A DNA stretch of 64,000 bases, taken from an uncultured Clostridia bacterium. Lineage in GTDB: Bacteria > Bacillota > Clostridia > TANB77 > CAG-465. The stretch lies in assembly GCA_944387375.1 (NCBI GenBank), contig CALXEQ010000007.1:23107-87106 (forward strand), written 5' to 3'. The position numbers and the translations under genes were made by a program. How positions within the stretch are numbered: position 1 is the stretch's first letter; every line of letters starts with the position of its first letter. This document shows positions 17,888-27,893 of the stretch, in pieces. The notes under the pieces were generated by a model. It saw only the letters and a list, made by a program, of their open reading frames with translations, was not told where the DNA came from and did no database searches.

Positions 17888-19321
17888 CTATTTATTTATT
17901 ATTTCAAGTAACAATTTGTTAACAATTTGTGGATTTGCTTTTCCTTTTGTCTCTTTCATTACCTGTCCTACCATAAATCCAATTGCTTTATCTTTTCCTG
18001 CTTTATAATCTGCTACAGATTGTGGGTTTGCTTCTACAACTTTTTCTACAATAGCCTTAATTGCTCCTTCATCAGAAATCTGTACAAGCCCTTTTTTCTC
18101 TACAATATCTTTTGCATTCTCTCCTGTTTTAAACATTTCCTCAAATATCTGCTTAGCAATTTTTGATGAAATAGTTCCTTTATCTATCAATGTAATAAGA
18201 CAAGCCAAATTATCTTCTTTTACTTTAGATTCATTTATTTCTATTTCACTCTCATTTAGCATTCTTGCAAAGTCTCCCATAATCCAGTTTGCTACAGCTT
18301 TTGGATTATTACAAATATCATTTGTCTTTTCAAAAAAGGCAGCAGTATATTTTGAAGAAGTTAAAATTTCTGCATCATATTCTGGAAGACCAAATTCTTT
18401 TATATATCTTTCTTTTTTAATATGTGGCATTTCTGGTAATGAATTTTTAATATTTTCAATATATTCATCACTTAAAACTATTGGTGCAAGGTCTGGCTCT
18501 GGAAAATATCTATAATCTTGTGCGTCTTCTTTTGTACGCATAGCATATCCAATTCCTTTTGCATCGTCAAATCTTCTAGTCTCCTGATAAATTTTTCCAC
18601 CATTTTCAAGTACTTCAATCTGTCTTTGAATTTCAAATTCAATACAGTTATGTATTGCTTTAAATGAATTTAAGTTTTTAGTTTCTGTTCTTGTTCCAAA
18701 TTCTTTTTGTCCAACTGGTCTTACAGATAAATTAACATCACATCTTAATGAGCCTTCCTGCATCTTACAATCACATACTTCTAGATATTCTAATATAGAT
18801 TTTAAAGTCTGCATATATGCTACTGCTTCTTCTGCACTTCTAATATCTGGCTCAGATACTATCTCTATTAAAGGTACAGCACATCTATTCATATCTACTA
18901 AAGTATCTCCTGTATATGCATCATGTATTAATTTTCCTGCGTCTTCTTCTATATGAATTCTTGTTATTCCAATTGATTTTTTATTTCCATCTACATTTAT
19001 ATCTATATGTCCACCAATACATAAAGGTAAATCATATTGAGATATCTGATATGCTTTTGGCAGATCTGGATAAAAATAATTTTTCCTATCTTGTTTTGAA
19101 AATCTAGATATTTCACAATTTGTCGCAAGACCTGCTTTTACTGCATATTCAACAACTTTTTCATTTAATACAGGTAATGTTCCTGGCATTCCTGTACATA
19201 TAGGACAGCAATGAGTGTTTGGATCTGCACCAAAAGAAGTAGTACAATTACAATATATTTTTGTTTTAGTTGAAAGCTCAGCATGAACTTCAAGTCCAAT
19301 TATTACTTCGTATTCTTTCAT
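17888..19321 (-). CDS. gatB: Asp-tRNA(Asn)/Glu-tRNA(Gln) amidotransferase subunit B
   Basis: 477 residues. GatB binds and phosphorylates the misacylated tRNA's Glu or Asp, then accepts ammonia from GatA. N-terminal [10 protein letters not shown], zinc cysteines ([20 protein letters not shown]), SDFSRQDRKN-like segment ([18 protein letters not shown]) and RTETKNLNS are all present, and the C-terminal YqeY-like tail domain ends in [18 protein letters not shown]. Third in gatC-gatA-gatB; one base separates it from gatA. Confidence 0.97.
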   Translation of the reverse strand: MKEYEVIIGLEVHAELSTKTKIYCNCTTSFGADPNTHCCPICTGMPGTLPVLNEKVVEYAVKAGLATNCEISRFSKQDRKNYFYPDLPKAYQISQYDLPLCIGGHIDINVDGNKKSIGITRIHIEEDAGKLIHDAYTGDTLVDMNRCAVPLIEIVSEPDIRSAEEAVAYMQTLKSILEYLEVCDCKMQEGSLRCDVNLSVRPVGQKEFGTRTETKNLNSFKAIHNCIEFEIQRQIEVLENGGKIYQETRRFDDAKGIGYAMRTKEDAQDYRYFPEPDLAPIVLSDEYIENIKNSLPEMPHIKKERYIKEFGLPEYDAEILTSSKYTAAFFEKTNDICNNPKAVANWIMGDFARMLNESEIEINESKVKEDNLACLITLIDKGTISSKIAKQIFEEMFKTGENAKDIVEKKGLVQISDEGAIKAIVEKVVEANPQSVADYKAGKDKAIGFMVGQVMKETKGKANPQIVNKLLLEIINK

Positions 19322-19322
19322 T

Positions 19323-20795
19323 TTATTTTCCCTCCTCTATTGCTGGTTTTTTATCTATATATGATGTGTTTTTTTCAAAAGTGTAAGCTACTTGTAATAA
19401 ATTTTGCTCATCAAAAGCTTTAGCAATAAATTGAATTCCTATTGGCATTCCATTTTTTCCAAATCCACCCGGAACTGAAATTCCTGGAAGACCAGCTATA
19501 TTTACAGGAACTGTATAAATATCTTCTAGATACATTTCAAGTGGACTTGCATTATGTGCTCCAAATTTAAATGATGTGTTAGGAGCAGTTGGTATCATAA
19601 TTACATCACATTTTTCAAAAGCTTTTTTAAAGTTTTCTACAATAAGTGTTCTTACTTGTTGAGCTCTTTTGTAATATGCATCATAATATCCTGAAGATAA
19701 TACATAAGTTCCAAGCATTATTCTTCTTTTTACTTCATCCCCAAAACCTTCTGTTCTTGATTTTACATATAATTCATCAAGATCATTAAAATCTTTTGCT
19801 CTATATCCATATCTTATACCATCATATCTTCCAAGATTTGATGAAGCTTCTGCAGTTGCAATTATATAGTATGTTGCTAAAGAATATTTTGCATATTCTA
19901 ATTTTATTTCTTCAATTTTTGCTCCTGCCTCTTTTAGTGTATCAATAGCATTATCATATGCTTGCTTTACATCTTCACTTATTCCCTCTGTTATAAAATC
20001 TGTTGGAATTCCTATAACTTTTCCTTTTACATCATTTACCAATGATTTTGTATAATCTACCTTTTCTATATCTGCAGATGTTGTATCTAATTTATCATGA
20101 CCAGATATAACATTTAGCATAACTGCTGCATCTTCTACAGTTTTTGTGAAAGGTCCTATTTGATCAAGTGAAGAAGCAAAAGCTATAAGTCCAAATCTAG
20201 ATATTAATCCATATGTTGGCTTAAGCCCAACAACAGAACAATATGAAGCTGGTTGTCTTATTGATCCTCCAGTATCTGAGCCTAAAGCTGCAAATGCCAT
20301 ATCTGAAGATACAGCAGCTGCACTTCCACCTGAAGATCCTCCTGGTACTCTATTTAAATTCCAAGGATTTTTTGTTTTCTTAAAATATGAAGTTTCTGTA
20401 GATGATCCCATAGCAAATTCATCCATATTAGTTTTTCCAACTATAATAGCACCTGCTTCTTCTAATTTTTTTACTACAGTTGCATCATAAATTGGTGTAA
20501 AATTCTCCAACATTTTAGATGCACATGTTGTTTTAACTCCATTTGTACAAATATTATCTTTTATAGCTATTGGCACTCCACCAAGTACTCCTATATCTTC
20601 TCCGTTATTTAATTTCTCTTGTAATTCTTCTGCTCTTTTATATGCTAAATCTTTAGTTAAAGTAATATATGCATCAACTTTAGGTTCAACATCTTCAATT
20701 CTAGAGTAGATATCATCTAAAACTTCTTTTATAGTAACTTCTTTATTTCTAATTTTTCCAGCCACTTCACTTAAAGTTAAATCGTATAAACTCAT
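19323..20795 (-). CDS. gatA: Asp-tRNA(Asn)/Glu-tRNA(Gln) amidotransferase subunit A
   Basis: 490 residues. Glutaminase subunit of GatCAB, releasing ammonia from glutamine. The amidase-signature triad is complete: Lys in PIAIKDNI, cis-Ser in [12 protein letters not shown] and nucleophilic Ser in [11 protein letters not shown]. The start is the ATG at 20793-20795 with GGGGGA in front, after the gatC stop; a longer frame would overlap gatC without a ribosome site. Presence of GatCAB implies indirect synthesis of Gln-tRNA and/or Asn-tRNA. Confidence 0.97.
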   Translation of the reverse strand: MSLYDLTLSEVAGKIRNKEVTIKEVLDDIYSRIEDVEPKVDAYITLTKDLAYKRAEELQEKLNNGEDIGVLGGVPIAIKDNICTNGVKTTCASKMLENFTPIYDATVVKKLEEAGAIIVGKTNMDEFAMGSSTETSYFKKTKNPWNLNRVPGGSSGGSAAAVSSDMAFAALGSDTGGSIRQPASYCSVVGLKPTYGLISRFGLIAFASSLDQIGPFTKTVEDAAVMLNVISGHDKLDTTSADIEKVDYTKSLVNDVKGKVIGIPTDFITEGISEDVKQAYDNAIDTLKEAGAKIEEIKLEYAKYSLATYYIIATAEASSNLGRYDGIRYGYRAKDFNDLDELYVKSRTEGFGDEVKRRIMLGTYVLSSGYYDAYYKRAQQVRTLIVENFKKAFEKCDVIMIPTAPNTSFKFGAHNASPLEMYLEDIYTVPVNIAGLPGISVPGGFGKNGMPIGIQFIAKAFDEQNLLQVAYTFEKNTSYIDKKPAIEEGK

Positions 20796-20809
20796 CTTAT
20801 TTATTCCCC

Positions 20810-21097
20810 CTATTCTACTACTTTTGGAACACTTACGCATCCTGCATCTTTGCTTGGTGCATTTTTTAATATCTCTTCTCTATCATATGAAGGTTGTACT
20901 TCATCTTTTCTAAATACATTTTTTATATCTAATATATGAGCAGTTGGCTTTATACCTTCTACATTTATATTTGATAATTCATTTGCAAAATCCACAATAC
21001 TAGATAATTCATTAGTATATTTTTCTAGTTCTTCTTGTGTTAAATTTAATTTAGATAATTTTGCAATATGTTTTACGTCTTCTTTTGAAACGCTCAT
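20810..21097 (-). CDS. gatC: Asp-tRNA(Asn)/Glu-tRNA(Gln) amidotransferase subunit C
   Basis: 95 residues, the usual size. GatC is the small belt that holds GatA and GatB together. Typical features are [19 protein letters not shown] near the N-terminus and the proline-rich middle (IKPTAH) followed by [18 protein letters not shown] precedes the ATG; it opens the operon. Confidence 0.95.
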   Translation of the reverse strand: MSVSKEDVKHIAKLSKLNLTQEELEKYTNELSSIVDFANELSNINVEGIKPTAHILDIKNVFRKDEVQPSYDREEILKNAPSKDAGCVSVPKVVE

Positions 21098-21191
21098 CTA
21101 AAAGCCCCCTTTACATATTGATAATTATACTTTAAATAGCTTTATCTGTCAAGGTAAAAGACTGGTATATACGCACTTTTGACTTATTTTT

Positions 21192-21226
21192 ATATAAAAA
21201 AAATAACTAACTTTTATAGTTAATTA
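21192..21226 (-). terminator. Terminator of the FUSC-type gene
   Basis: AACTATAAAAGTTAGTT hairpin followed by a run of eight T on the minus strand. Confidence 0.75.
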
Positions 21227-21742
21227 CTTTTCCTTTACAACACTTATTCTAGAATTTCTTTTATGTCTTGGTGTATATAAATTAACAACCATTGCAACTA
21301 TACTTGCAACTATAGTATTGGCCATTACATATATTGGATAAATCCATCCACTTGATGGCTCCTCATCTAAAGTAATAGCTAAAAACACATAACATGCTAT
21401 AAGTATAAATTCAGATCTATTTATTAATTTACTGCAAAAATACAATATTAAAAAAATTCCTAATGGTATTAATATAATATTTACTATTTGTGATGAGTTT
21501 ATAAAACTTATTGCCATAGCAATCGTTCCAATTATTCCTCCAACTACAGTTGCAGAAATTCTATTTTTTACCTCTTTAAATGTTTTTGCAACGTCAGCTT
21601 GAATAGCCAAAACAGCAACAATAGTCATTTCATAAGGCTGAAGTATCCCATTACTAAATGTTCCTATAAGCATTACTATTAAAACTGCTATTACTGTTTT
21701 TATTATTCTAAGTCCTGGTGCTTCTATATTTACTTTTTTCAT
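21224..21742 (-). CDS. Aromatic-acid exporter / FUSC-like membrane protein
   Basis: 172 residues with five to six hydrophobic helices. LRIIKTVIAVLIVMLIG, AIQADVAKTFKEVKNRISAT and the VGGIIGTI segment match the short membrane half of the DUF939/FUSC (aromatic acid exporter) family. The usual cytoplasmic C-terminal half is absent: it stops soon after PRHKRNS, so this is a membrane-domain-only form. The start is the ATG at 21740-21742 with GAGGGATTAT before it. The substrate is unknown. Confidence 0.75.
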   Translation of the reverse strand: MKKVNIEAPGLRIIKTVIAVLIVMLIGTFSNGILQPYEMTIVAVLAIQADVAKTFKEVKNRISATVVGGIIGTIAMAISFINSSQIVNIILIPLGIFLILYFCSKLINRSEFILIACYVFLAITLDEEPSSGWIYPIYVMANTIVASIVAMVVNLYTPRHKRNSRISVVKEK

Positions 21743-22218
21743 ATAATCCCTCACAAAAATAGTATCATAAATAATTTTTTTATTCAATATTATTATTTAC
21801 AAAATATTATAAATATATAAAAATGGAGACAGATCAACGGGATCCGTCTCCTAAAATCAAGTTTATATATGAAAAAACCTATTTATATTATTTGTTTCTT
21901 TTCGTTCATTTTTATTATTTTTTGTATAGGAATTGTTTTTTTATAATTTTTCTATAATTATGGATAACTGTAAATTTTAAAGCCTAAATTTACTAAACTC
22001 CTTTTATCATATATCACCTCATTTCCTTTCTACATCACTATTATAATAGTTTAATGTGTCAATAGTATGTAATTAATGTTAAAGTATTATGAAGTTTAAA
22101 TTATTTGTATTTTGTTAGAGATTAGTTAAATACTATAATAACTTAACTTCTTGGCTGTATTATACATACTAATTGTGAAAAATGTATGATATATAAATGA
22201 AATACAAGAAAAAATATT
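21743..22218 (-). other. Gene-free region, candidate minus-strand RNA
   Basis: 476 bp without a credible protein gene. On the minus strand it holds, in order, a TATAAT at about 22044, an AGGAAATGAGGTG purine-rich segment, an inverted repeat GTAAATTT/AAATTTAC near 21980, and a strong terminator-like hairpin at 21816-21856. Only very short reading frames (5-8 codons) follow the purine-rich segments. It may be an untranslated leader of the FUSC-type gene with an attenuator, the tail of the histidine-kinase message, or a small RNA. I recognise no riboswitch class. Confidence 0.4.
21816..21856 (-). terminator. Strong hairpin, terminator or attenuator
   Basis: On the minus strand GGAGACGGATC pairs with GATCTGTCTCC over 11 bp (one G-U pair) around loop CCGTT, followed by ATTTTTAT. 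On the plus strand the same position is an A-C mismatch, so the minus-strand RNA is the better-paired one. Confidence 0.75.
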
Positions 22219-23706
22219 TTATTCTTTTTTATTTTTCTCAATATTCATTTCTTTTTTAGAAACTCTTTCTAAATCAAACCAAAAATTACTTCCTTTTCCT
22301 TCTGTTGATTCTACGCCAAAATTTGATTTATGTTTTAATAATATATTTTTTACTATAGACAAACCTAGCCCACTACCTTGAACATTTCTAGTAAATGATT
22401 CACTAGCTTTATAATATCTATCCCATATATGTTCTAAATCTTTTTTAGATATTCCAACACCATCATCAATTACTTCAACTTTTACTCTTTTTTGAGTAGC
22501 AGTAACTTTTACATTAATATTTCTTTTTCCTTCTCCACTATGCTTTATAGCGTTTATAACTAAATTATATAATACTTGCTCTATCTTAGTTCTATCAGCA
22601 TACACATATAATTCATTTGGTATTGTATATTCAATAATATGCTCTGTTTCCATACTAGATAATTTTATTCTATCAATTAAAGATGATGCAACTTGAGAAA
22701 AATTGAACTTCTCTTTATTTATAGTTATAATTCCAGACTCAATTTTAGATAAATCCATCATATCATTAACAAGTCTTGTTAATCTATCAGTCTCGTCAAT
22801 AATTACTTTCAAATGTGCCTCTCTTTTTTCTTTATTATTTCCAGATAGATCTCTTATCATCTCAGAGTATGCCTTAATCATTGTAAGTGGAGTCTTTAAA
22901 TCATGTGATACGTTTGCCATAAGTTCTCTTCTTATTTCATCTGTTCTTTCCAAAGAATTTGTAGCTCTATTTAACGTATCTGCCAACTCATCAAGCTCTT
23001 CATATCCACATTTTTCAAATACAACATCATAGTCTCCCTTTTCAAGTTTTTTTGCCTCTTCATTCATTCTTTTTATAGGCCTTGAAATTCTCTTAGACAT
23101 AAACAATGAAATCACAGTAGAAATAATAAGTGAAATTACAGTTATATATATTAGTTGATTTCTAATCACATTAGACGTAGCATCAATTGGATCAATTGAC
23201 ATTATTATTACATAACAATAATCTGTATCTGGTATGTCTTTTCCATATACATAAATCTGAGTTTTTAATTTATCCACATTCAATGTATATGACACTCTTT
23301 TATTTGGACTTTTATAAATATTTTCAACTATATCACTTAAGTCTATAGACACATTCCTTCCTGGCATCTGAGCCAGATAAGTAGCTTCATTTTGATTATA
23401 ATATGATATTGCTGATGTAGTATTTGTATAAAAAATATCACCATCATCAGTTAAAATATATATTGAAGCTGAATTTCTATAAGCTGTTTTATCAATTTGA
23501 TCTTTATAATCTAAAGCATTTTTGAAAATATTTTCTATTTCAGCTCCAATTTGAGCAGTTTCTGTCTTTTTCATAGAGCTATAATATGTCTGTAAAAAAA
23601 CAACTTGCATAAACCACAAAAGAACAAATATTATAATGGCTAAACATATAAAATATAGCCACAACATAAAAGTTAAAGATTTTGAGTTAAATTTTTTACT
23701 CTTCAA
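22219..23706 (-). CDS. Sensor histidine kinase
   Basis: 495 residues. Two membrane helices (about 12-35 and 180-200) bracket an extracellular sensor domain; then HAMP (SKRISRPIKRM), HisKA with the phospho-acceptor His in ANVSHDLKTPLTM (about 267), N box (NLVINAIKHSG), G1 (DDGVGI) and G2 (GSGLGLSIVK). It autophosphorylates in response to an unknown envelope signal and passes the phosphate to the response regulator encoded just before it. The frame overlaps that gene by 11 bp; the start appears to be TTG at 23704-23706 with weak GGGGT, and an ATG at 23667 is an alternative. Confidence 0.93.
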   Translation of the reverse strand: MKSKKFNSKSLTFMLWLYFICLAIIIFVLLWFMQVVFLQTYYSSMKKTETAQIGAEIENIFKNALDYKDQIDKTAYRNSASIYILTDDGDIFYTNTTSAISYYNQNEATYLAQMPGRNVSIDLSDIVENIYKSPNKRVSYTLNVDKLKTQIYVYGKDIPDTDYCYVIIMSIDPIDATSNVIRNQLIYITVISLIISTVISLFMSKRISRPIKRMNEEAKKLEKGDYDVVFEKCGYEELDELADTLNRATNSLERTDEIRRELMANVSHDLKTPLTMIKAYSEMIRDLSGNNKEKREAHLKVIIDETDRLTRLVNDMMDLSKIESGIITINKEKFNFSQVASSLIDRIKLSSMETEHIIEYTIPNELYVYADRTKIEQVLYNLVINAIKHSGEGKRNINVKVTATQKRVKVEVIDDGVGISKKDLEHIWDRYYKASESFTRNVQGSGLGLSIVKNILLKHKSNFGVESTEGKGSNFWFDLERVSKKEMNIEKNKKE

Positions 23707-24370
23707 ATTTATACCCCATTCCTCTTACTGTAACAATTTTATCTCTATATTTTCCTAAATTATTTCTTAACATTTTTACATGTGTATCAACTGTTCTATC
23801 TTCTCCAAAAAAGTCATATCCCCAAACTTCATTTAATATTTTTTCTCTGGATAATGCAATATTTTTATTTATTATAAAATATTGTAACAATTCATACTCT
23901 TTAGGAGTTAAATCTTTTTTAACACCATCAACATACACATTTCTACCCAACATGTCAACTTCTAATCCTTCTAAGACATATTTATCTTGTAACACATTTT
24001 TACCTGCTGCTGATTTACTTCTATTTATAACTGCATTTATTCTTGCCATTAACTCTTTAGGACTAAATGGTTTTACAACATAATCATCTATCCCTATTTC
24101 AAATCCAAAAAGCTTATCATATTCCTCGCTTCTTGCTGAAAGCATTATTACTGGAATATTTTTAGTTTTTCTTATTTCTTTTATAGAAGAAAATCCATCA
24201 AGTTTTGGCATCATTATATCCATAATAATTATATCATAATTATTATCTTTACACTTTGTAATAGCTTCCATGCCATCACACGCCTCGTCAATTTCATAAC
24301 CTTCAAATTCTGCATATTCTTTAATTACATTTCTTATCTTTTCCTCATCATCAACAACTAATACTCTCAT
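23696..24370 (-). CDS. OmpR-family response regulator
   Basis: 224 residues. Receiver domain with DDEEK acid pocket, phospho-acceptor Asp in IIIMDIMMPKLDG (about 51), switch Ser in MLSARS and Lys in VVKPFSP; the C-terminal winged helix includes LTPKEYELLQYF, SREKILNEVWGYDFFGEDRT-type recognition region and VRGMGYKFEE. AGGTGGGAAGAT precedes the ATG. It is cotranscribed with the kinase. Target genes are not evident; nothing nearby is an obvious resistance or transport operon. Confidence 0.95.
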   Translation of the reverse strand: MRVLVVDDEEKIRNVIKEYAEFEGYEIDEACDGMEAITKCKDNNYDIIIMDIMMPKLDGFSSIKEIRKTKNIPVIMLSARSEEYDKLFGFEIGIDDYVVKPFSPKELMARINAVINRSKSAAGKNVLQDKYVLEGLEVDMLGRNVYVDGVKKDLTPKEYELLQYFIINKNIALSREKILNEVWGYDFFGEDRTVDTHVKMLRNNLGKYRDKIVTVRGMGYKFEE

Positions 24371-24477
24371 ATCTTCCCACCTTTATCATTTCAATTTAAC
24401 ATAACTTTATACTAACATACATATGTGATAAATTTATGATATGTTTATAAAATTATATCATATAGTTTCGTATTTTA

Positions 24478-24520
24478 AAAGAAAAAAATATCTAAGTTTT
24501 TTACTCAGATATTTTTGCTT
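24478..24520 (-). terminator. Terminator of the 88-residue gene
   Basis: AAATATCTGAGT/ACTTAGATATTT stem with a T-run on the minus strand. Confidence 0.8.
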
Positions 24521-24547
24521 ACATTAAAATTTTTCATATTAATTCTC

Positions 24548-24814
24548 CTATAACCTTATCTTAAATTTCTTTTTTAATATTTTATATAATTCTTTAACTT
24601 TTATATTATCTGTTATAAATATAGTCATAGGAAAATAATCATAAACTATACAATATGTACCATTTTTTACATTAGTTTCGTCAGTTAAAAACTCTATTTT
24701 TTCTCCATCTGTAATAAAATGGTTTGAATCTAAATTTATATTCATTGTTTCTAGTTTATGTATTTTTATATCATTTTCTTTTGCTTTTTTAATAAACTTA
24801 TCCAATTGATTCAT
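24548..24814 (-). CDS. Small protein of unknown function
   Basis: 88 residues, soluble, with basic N-terminal helix (FIKKAKE) and basic C-terminus (YKILKKKFKIRL); the centre alternates strands and acidic loops. GGGAGGAATATAATT precedes the ATG and a terminator follows, so it looks like a real single-gene unit. No family recognised. Confidence 0.65.
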   Translation of the reverse strand: MNQLDKFIKKAKENDIKIHKLETMNINLDSNHFITDGEKIEFLTDETNVKNGTYCIVYDYFPMTIFITDNIKVKELYKILKKKFKIRL

Positions 24815-24911
24815 AATTATATTCCTCCCTTTAATCTACATATTAATGTATTTTTTTACATTTTTTATTTCCTTAGAATTATACCATTATATCTTAAGAA
24901 TTTCAAATCAA

Positions 24912-26108
24912 TTATATATTCTTAACAATTTCATATGTATCTCTTGCTATCATAAGTTCTTCATTTGTTGGTACAACATATAATTTTACTTTTGAATCAT
25001 CTGTACTTATTAAAGCTTCACATGCTCTTACATTATTTCTATCTTTATCTAATTTTATGCCTAGAAATTCTAAATGTTTACATATTCTTTCTCTTGCTTC
25101 TATTCCCTTTTCGCCTACACCACCACTAAATGTTATAACATCTAATCCTTGTAGAGGTACCATATACGAAACTATAGTCTGTGCTATTTTATATGCTTGT
25201 GTATCTAAAGCAAGTATAGATCTTTCATCTCCTTGCTTATATTCTTTTTCTATGTCCCTATAATCTTCTGATACACCAGATACTCCCCAAGCTCCTGACT
25301 TTTTATTTAACATTCCTTCAACTTCATTAGTATCCAAATTTTCTAAATTCATAATATATGGAATTATTGCTGGATCTATATCTCCACATCTTGTGGCCAT
25401 AGGAATTCCTGCTGTAGGTGTAAGTCCCATCGTAGTATCTACTGATTTTCCAAAGTTTATCGCACAAATAGATGCACCTTGACCCAAATGACAATTAATT
25501 ATTTTTAATTCCTTTATATCCTTATGTAAAATTTGAGCAATTCTATTTGATACGTACATATGACTTGTTCCATGAAAACCGTATTTTCTAATTTTATACT
25601 TTTCATAATATTTATATGGTATTTGATATATGTATGCAGTTGACGGTAAACTTTGATGAAAAGCAGTATCAAAAACAGCAACCATAGGTTTATCCTTCAT
25701 CACTTTTTTTGTAGCCTTTATTCCAGCAAGCCCTTCAGGATTATGAAGTGGAGCAAGAGGTACACATTTTTTTATTTCTTCTACCACTTCATCTGTTATT
25801 AGAACAGATTTATTATACTTTTCTCCACCATGAACTATTCTATGACCTACAGCACCAATTTCATCTAGCGAAGATATTAAATTATATTTTGGATCCTGCA
25901 ATAAATTTAAAACTGTTTTTATAGCCTCCTCATAACTTCTTGCTGCTTTTTCAATCTCATGTTTTTCACCTTTTATATTAATCCTTAAACAGGATCTTTT
26001 TCCACCTATTCTTTCATAATTTCCTTTAACCATTCTCTCTTCATTTTCCATATCAATAAGTTGAAATTTTAAAGATGAGCTTCCACAATTTAAAACTAAT
26101 ATTTTCAT
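24912..26108 (-). CDS. ackA: Acetate kinase
   Basis: 398 residues. Interconverts acetyl phosphate and acetate with ADP/ATP, the main ATP-yielding step of acetate fermentation. Motifs: LNCGSSSLKF, HRIVHGG, FDTAFHQSLP, RKYGFHGTSH, ATRCGDIDP and TFSGGVGEK. The usual PLEGLMMGTR region reads PTAGIPMATR here, a mild divergence. The start is the ATG at 26106-26108 with AAAGGAGTGATTATA; a GTG nine bases upstream lies inside the ribosome site. Phosphotransacetylase is not adjacent. It has its own promoter. Confidence 0.96.
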   Translation of the reverse strand: MKILVLNCGSSSLKFQLIDMENEERMVKGNYERIGGKRSCLRINIKGEKHEIEKAARSYEEAIKTVLNLLQDPKYNLISSLDEIGAVGHRIVHGGEKYNKSVLITDEVVEEIKKCVPLAPLHNPEGLAGIKATKKVMKDKPMVAVFDTAFHQSLPSTAYIYQIPYKYYEKYKIRKYGFHGTSHMYVSNRIAQILHKDIKELKIINCHLGQGASICAINFGKSVDTTMGLTPTAGIPMATRCGDIDPAIIPYIMNLENLDTNEVEGMLNKKSGAWGVSGVSEDYRDIEKEYKQGDERSILALDTQAYKIAQTIVSYMVPLQGLDVITFSGGVGEKGIEARERICKHLEFLGIKLDKDRNNVRACEALISTDDSKVKLYVVPTNEELMIARDTYEIVKNI

Positions 26109-26137
26109 TATAATCACTCCTTTTAAGTTGATGTATT

Positions 26138-26166
26138 ATTATATCATCTAAAAATATTATTGTAAA
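26138..26166 (-). promoter_or_regulatory. Sigma-A promoter of ackA
   Basis: TTTACA (26161-26166), 17-bp spacer and TATAAT (26138-26143) on the minus strand, 30 bp before the ackA start. Confidence 0.75.
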
Positions 26167-26185
26167 TATTTTTTATAAATATAAG

Positions 26186-26218
26186 TATAAAAAAATACTA
26201 GCTATAAAATAGCCAGTA
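26186..26218 (-). terminator. Terminator of the deoxyribonucleotidase gene
   Basis: TACTGGCTA/TAGCTAGTA stem followed by TTTTTTATA on the minus strand. Confidence 0.85.
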
Positions 26219-26225
26219 CATAAAT

Positions 26226-26792
26226 TTATCCAAGTAAAAGCTTTTCTATTTGTCTCCATCCTTTTACTCTTTTTATATTTGCTTTATTTAAAGTCTCATC
26301 ATCAATATCACGGTTATGATATGCATCATATAGTAGCTTTGTTTTTACATTACCTTGTAAATGATGTATTCTATCATCAATTTGTACATCTGCATCAAAT
26401 AAGTTTTTAGAATTTGTAAATATGAATTTTCTAGGATCTAGAAAAGGAAATTCCTTTATTAAATAATTAAACTTATCCATATAAAGTTTTCCAGATCTTA
26501 GCTCTATGCCAAACATTACACATGCTGTACAAATGTATATGTCATACTCTGTCATAAGATTTTTTAATACTTCTTTTACATCATTCATTAAAATTGCATC
26601 ATCATATCCATTATGCTGTAAATAAAAATTATAAAATTCTTCCTTTTTTTCTTGAGGTCCTATAATATCATCAATAATATATTCTTTAAAGTCCTCTTCC
26701 TTATAATTTGTATTTAAAAATTTGTTTAATATTGTCAAAAATCCAGGATAGCATATGACATAATCTAAATCTACTAATAATTTCTTTTTCAT
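26226..26792 (-). CDS. 5'(3')-deoxyribonucleotidase (HAD superfamily, NT5C type)
   Basis: 188 residues. HAD phosphatase fold of the NT5C family, which dephosphorylates (deoxy)ribonucleoside monophosphates. Motif I is VDLDYVI (Asp 8 and Asp 10), motif II lies in YICTAC, and the motif IV-like acidic pair is in QIDDRIHHL. The substrate is inferred from family only. GGGAGGTAATATT precedes the ATG. It is transcribed after the 318-residue unknown gene, 12 bp apart. Genes of this family are frequent in phages, but nothing else here proves a phage origin. Confidence 0.8.
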   Translation of the reverse strand: MKKKLLVDLDYVICYPGFLTILNKFLNTNYKEEDFKEYIIDDIIGPQEKKEEFYNFYLQHNGYDDAILMNDVKEVLKNLMTEYDIYICTACVMFGIELRSGKLYMDKFNYLIKEFPFLDPRKFIFTNSKNLFDADVQIDDRIHHLQGNVKTKLLYDAYHNRDIDDETLNKANIKRVKGWRQIEKLLLG

Positions 26793-26804
26793 AATATTAC
26801 CTCC

Positions 26805-27761
26805 CTATATTAAACCACAATCAAGTTTTATGTTAGGATTATATAATGTATTACTCACATTTAATAATAATTCTATTATACAATATTTTTCATTTTCATC
26901 AAAAGTATTAAATACATTTTCATAAAATAAATAACTTATATATCTATATATTTCTATTTCTGTTTTATATTTAAAAATTAAATATTTAGTGTGTGTATCA
27001 CTATTTTCCATAAAAATTGCAAATAGACTTATTTTCTTTAAATATTCTTCTGGAATTATTGAAAATATATATTCAAAATTATTCTTTCTTTTATTCATTG
27101 CTAATTCTAAAACATTACTACCTGCTATTTGTAATAAAGTTTCTAAAAACTTTGATCGTCTATAAAAAATATTATTATAATTTGTCACAAAAGATGAGAT
27201 TATATCTGAACTTGCATAATCTATATAAGTGCACCACTTATCTAAAATACTTCTTCTAAACCCACCTATATATGGTAATTTGTTTCCTCCAAAGTCTGTA
27301 AGCATTGTATATTCAAAATTTCTATTTTTCTTTAAGGCATTTTCTAAAATTTTATAACTTTGAAATACTTTTTCCTCATTTTTGCTTACATACTCCTCTA
27401 TTAAAAAAGCAAGTGCTTTTATAAGTACTCCAATATCACAAGATGAAACCGTTTCTTCCCACATTATAATTTTTTTATCACATCTATTACTATATATTAT
27501 GCTTTCAATTCCAAAGTCTATATATCCATATGAGTGAATATTTCTATCTATATCATGAGCTACATTATCTGCAGATGTTATAACTTTTTCTGTCTTTATT
27601 TTTAATTTCTTTGTTTTTAAATCAGTCAATAAATTTTTAATAATTTCCTTACTATATATTTCTTTTGCCTCTTTCATACAAATTAAAACTTGTCTTAGTG
27701 GTTCTTTTAATCTTTGATCAACATTATCTAAAAGCTCTATATTAACGTCTTCAAAATACAT
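26805..27761 (-). CDS. Protein of unknown function, 318 residues
   Basis: No family recognised. Mostly alpha-helical, no membrane segment, no signal peptide, no clear catalytic motif; rich in Ile, Asn, Lys and Tyr with a cluster around KLPYIGGFRRSILDKW (about 175-190). TAGGAGGTGATGTA precedes the ATG, so translation should be strong. It forms a two-gene unit with the deoxyribonucleotidase. Confidence 0.65.
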   Translation of the reverse strand: MYFEDVNIELLDNVDQRLKEPLRQVLICMKEAKEIYSKEIIKNLLTDLKTKKLKIKTEKVITSADNVAHDIDRNIHSYGYIDFGIESIIYSNRCDKKIIMWEETVSSCDIGVLIKALAFLIEEYVSKNEEKVFQSYKILENALKKNRNFEYTMLTDFGGNKLPYIGGFRRSILDKWCTYIDYASSDIISSFVTNYNNIFYRRSKFLETLLQIAGSNVLELAMNKRKNNFEYIFSIIPEEYLKKISLFAIFMENSDTHTKYLIFKYKTEIEIYRYISYLFYENVFNTFDENEKYCIIELLLNVSNTLYNPNIKLDCGLI

Positions 27762-27856
27762 TACATCACCTCCTAAAATTTAATTAAATTTTATTATTAT
27801 AATTCTCAACAAACACTATTATATCATTATGTTAATTACATGTCAATTAAATATGA

Positions 27857-27893
27857 CAGCAAAAAGACTCGTAAATTTTACGAATCTTTTTCA
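27857..27893 (-). terminator. Terminator of the frameshifted small gene
   Basis: AAAAGATTCGTAAA/TTTACGAGTCTTTTT hairpin on the minus strand, overlapping the last codons. Confidence 0.85.

Noticed and set aside
22040..22065. A TTGACA and TATAAT pair on the minus strand in the gene-free region
   Set aside because: The two hexamers are only 11 bp apart, too close for a sigma-A promoter, so only the TATAAT is kept as a weak hint.
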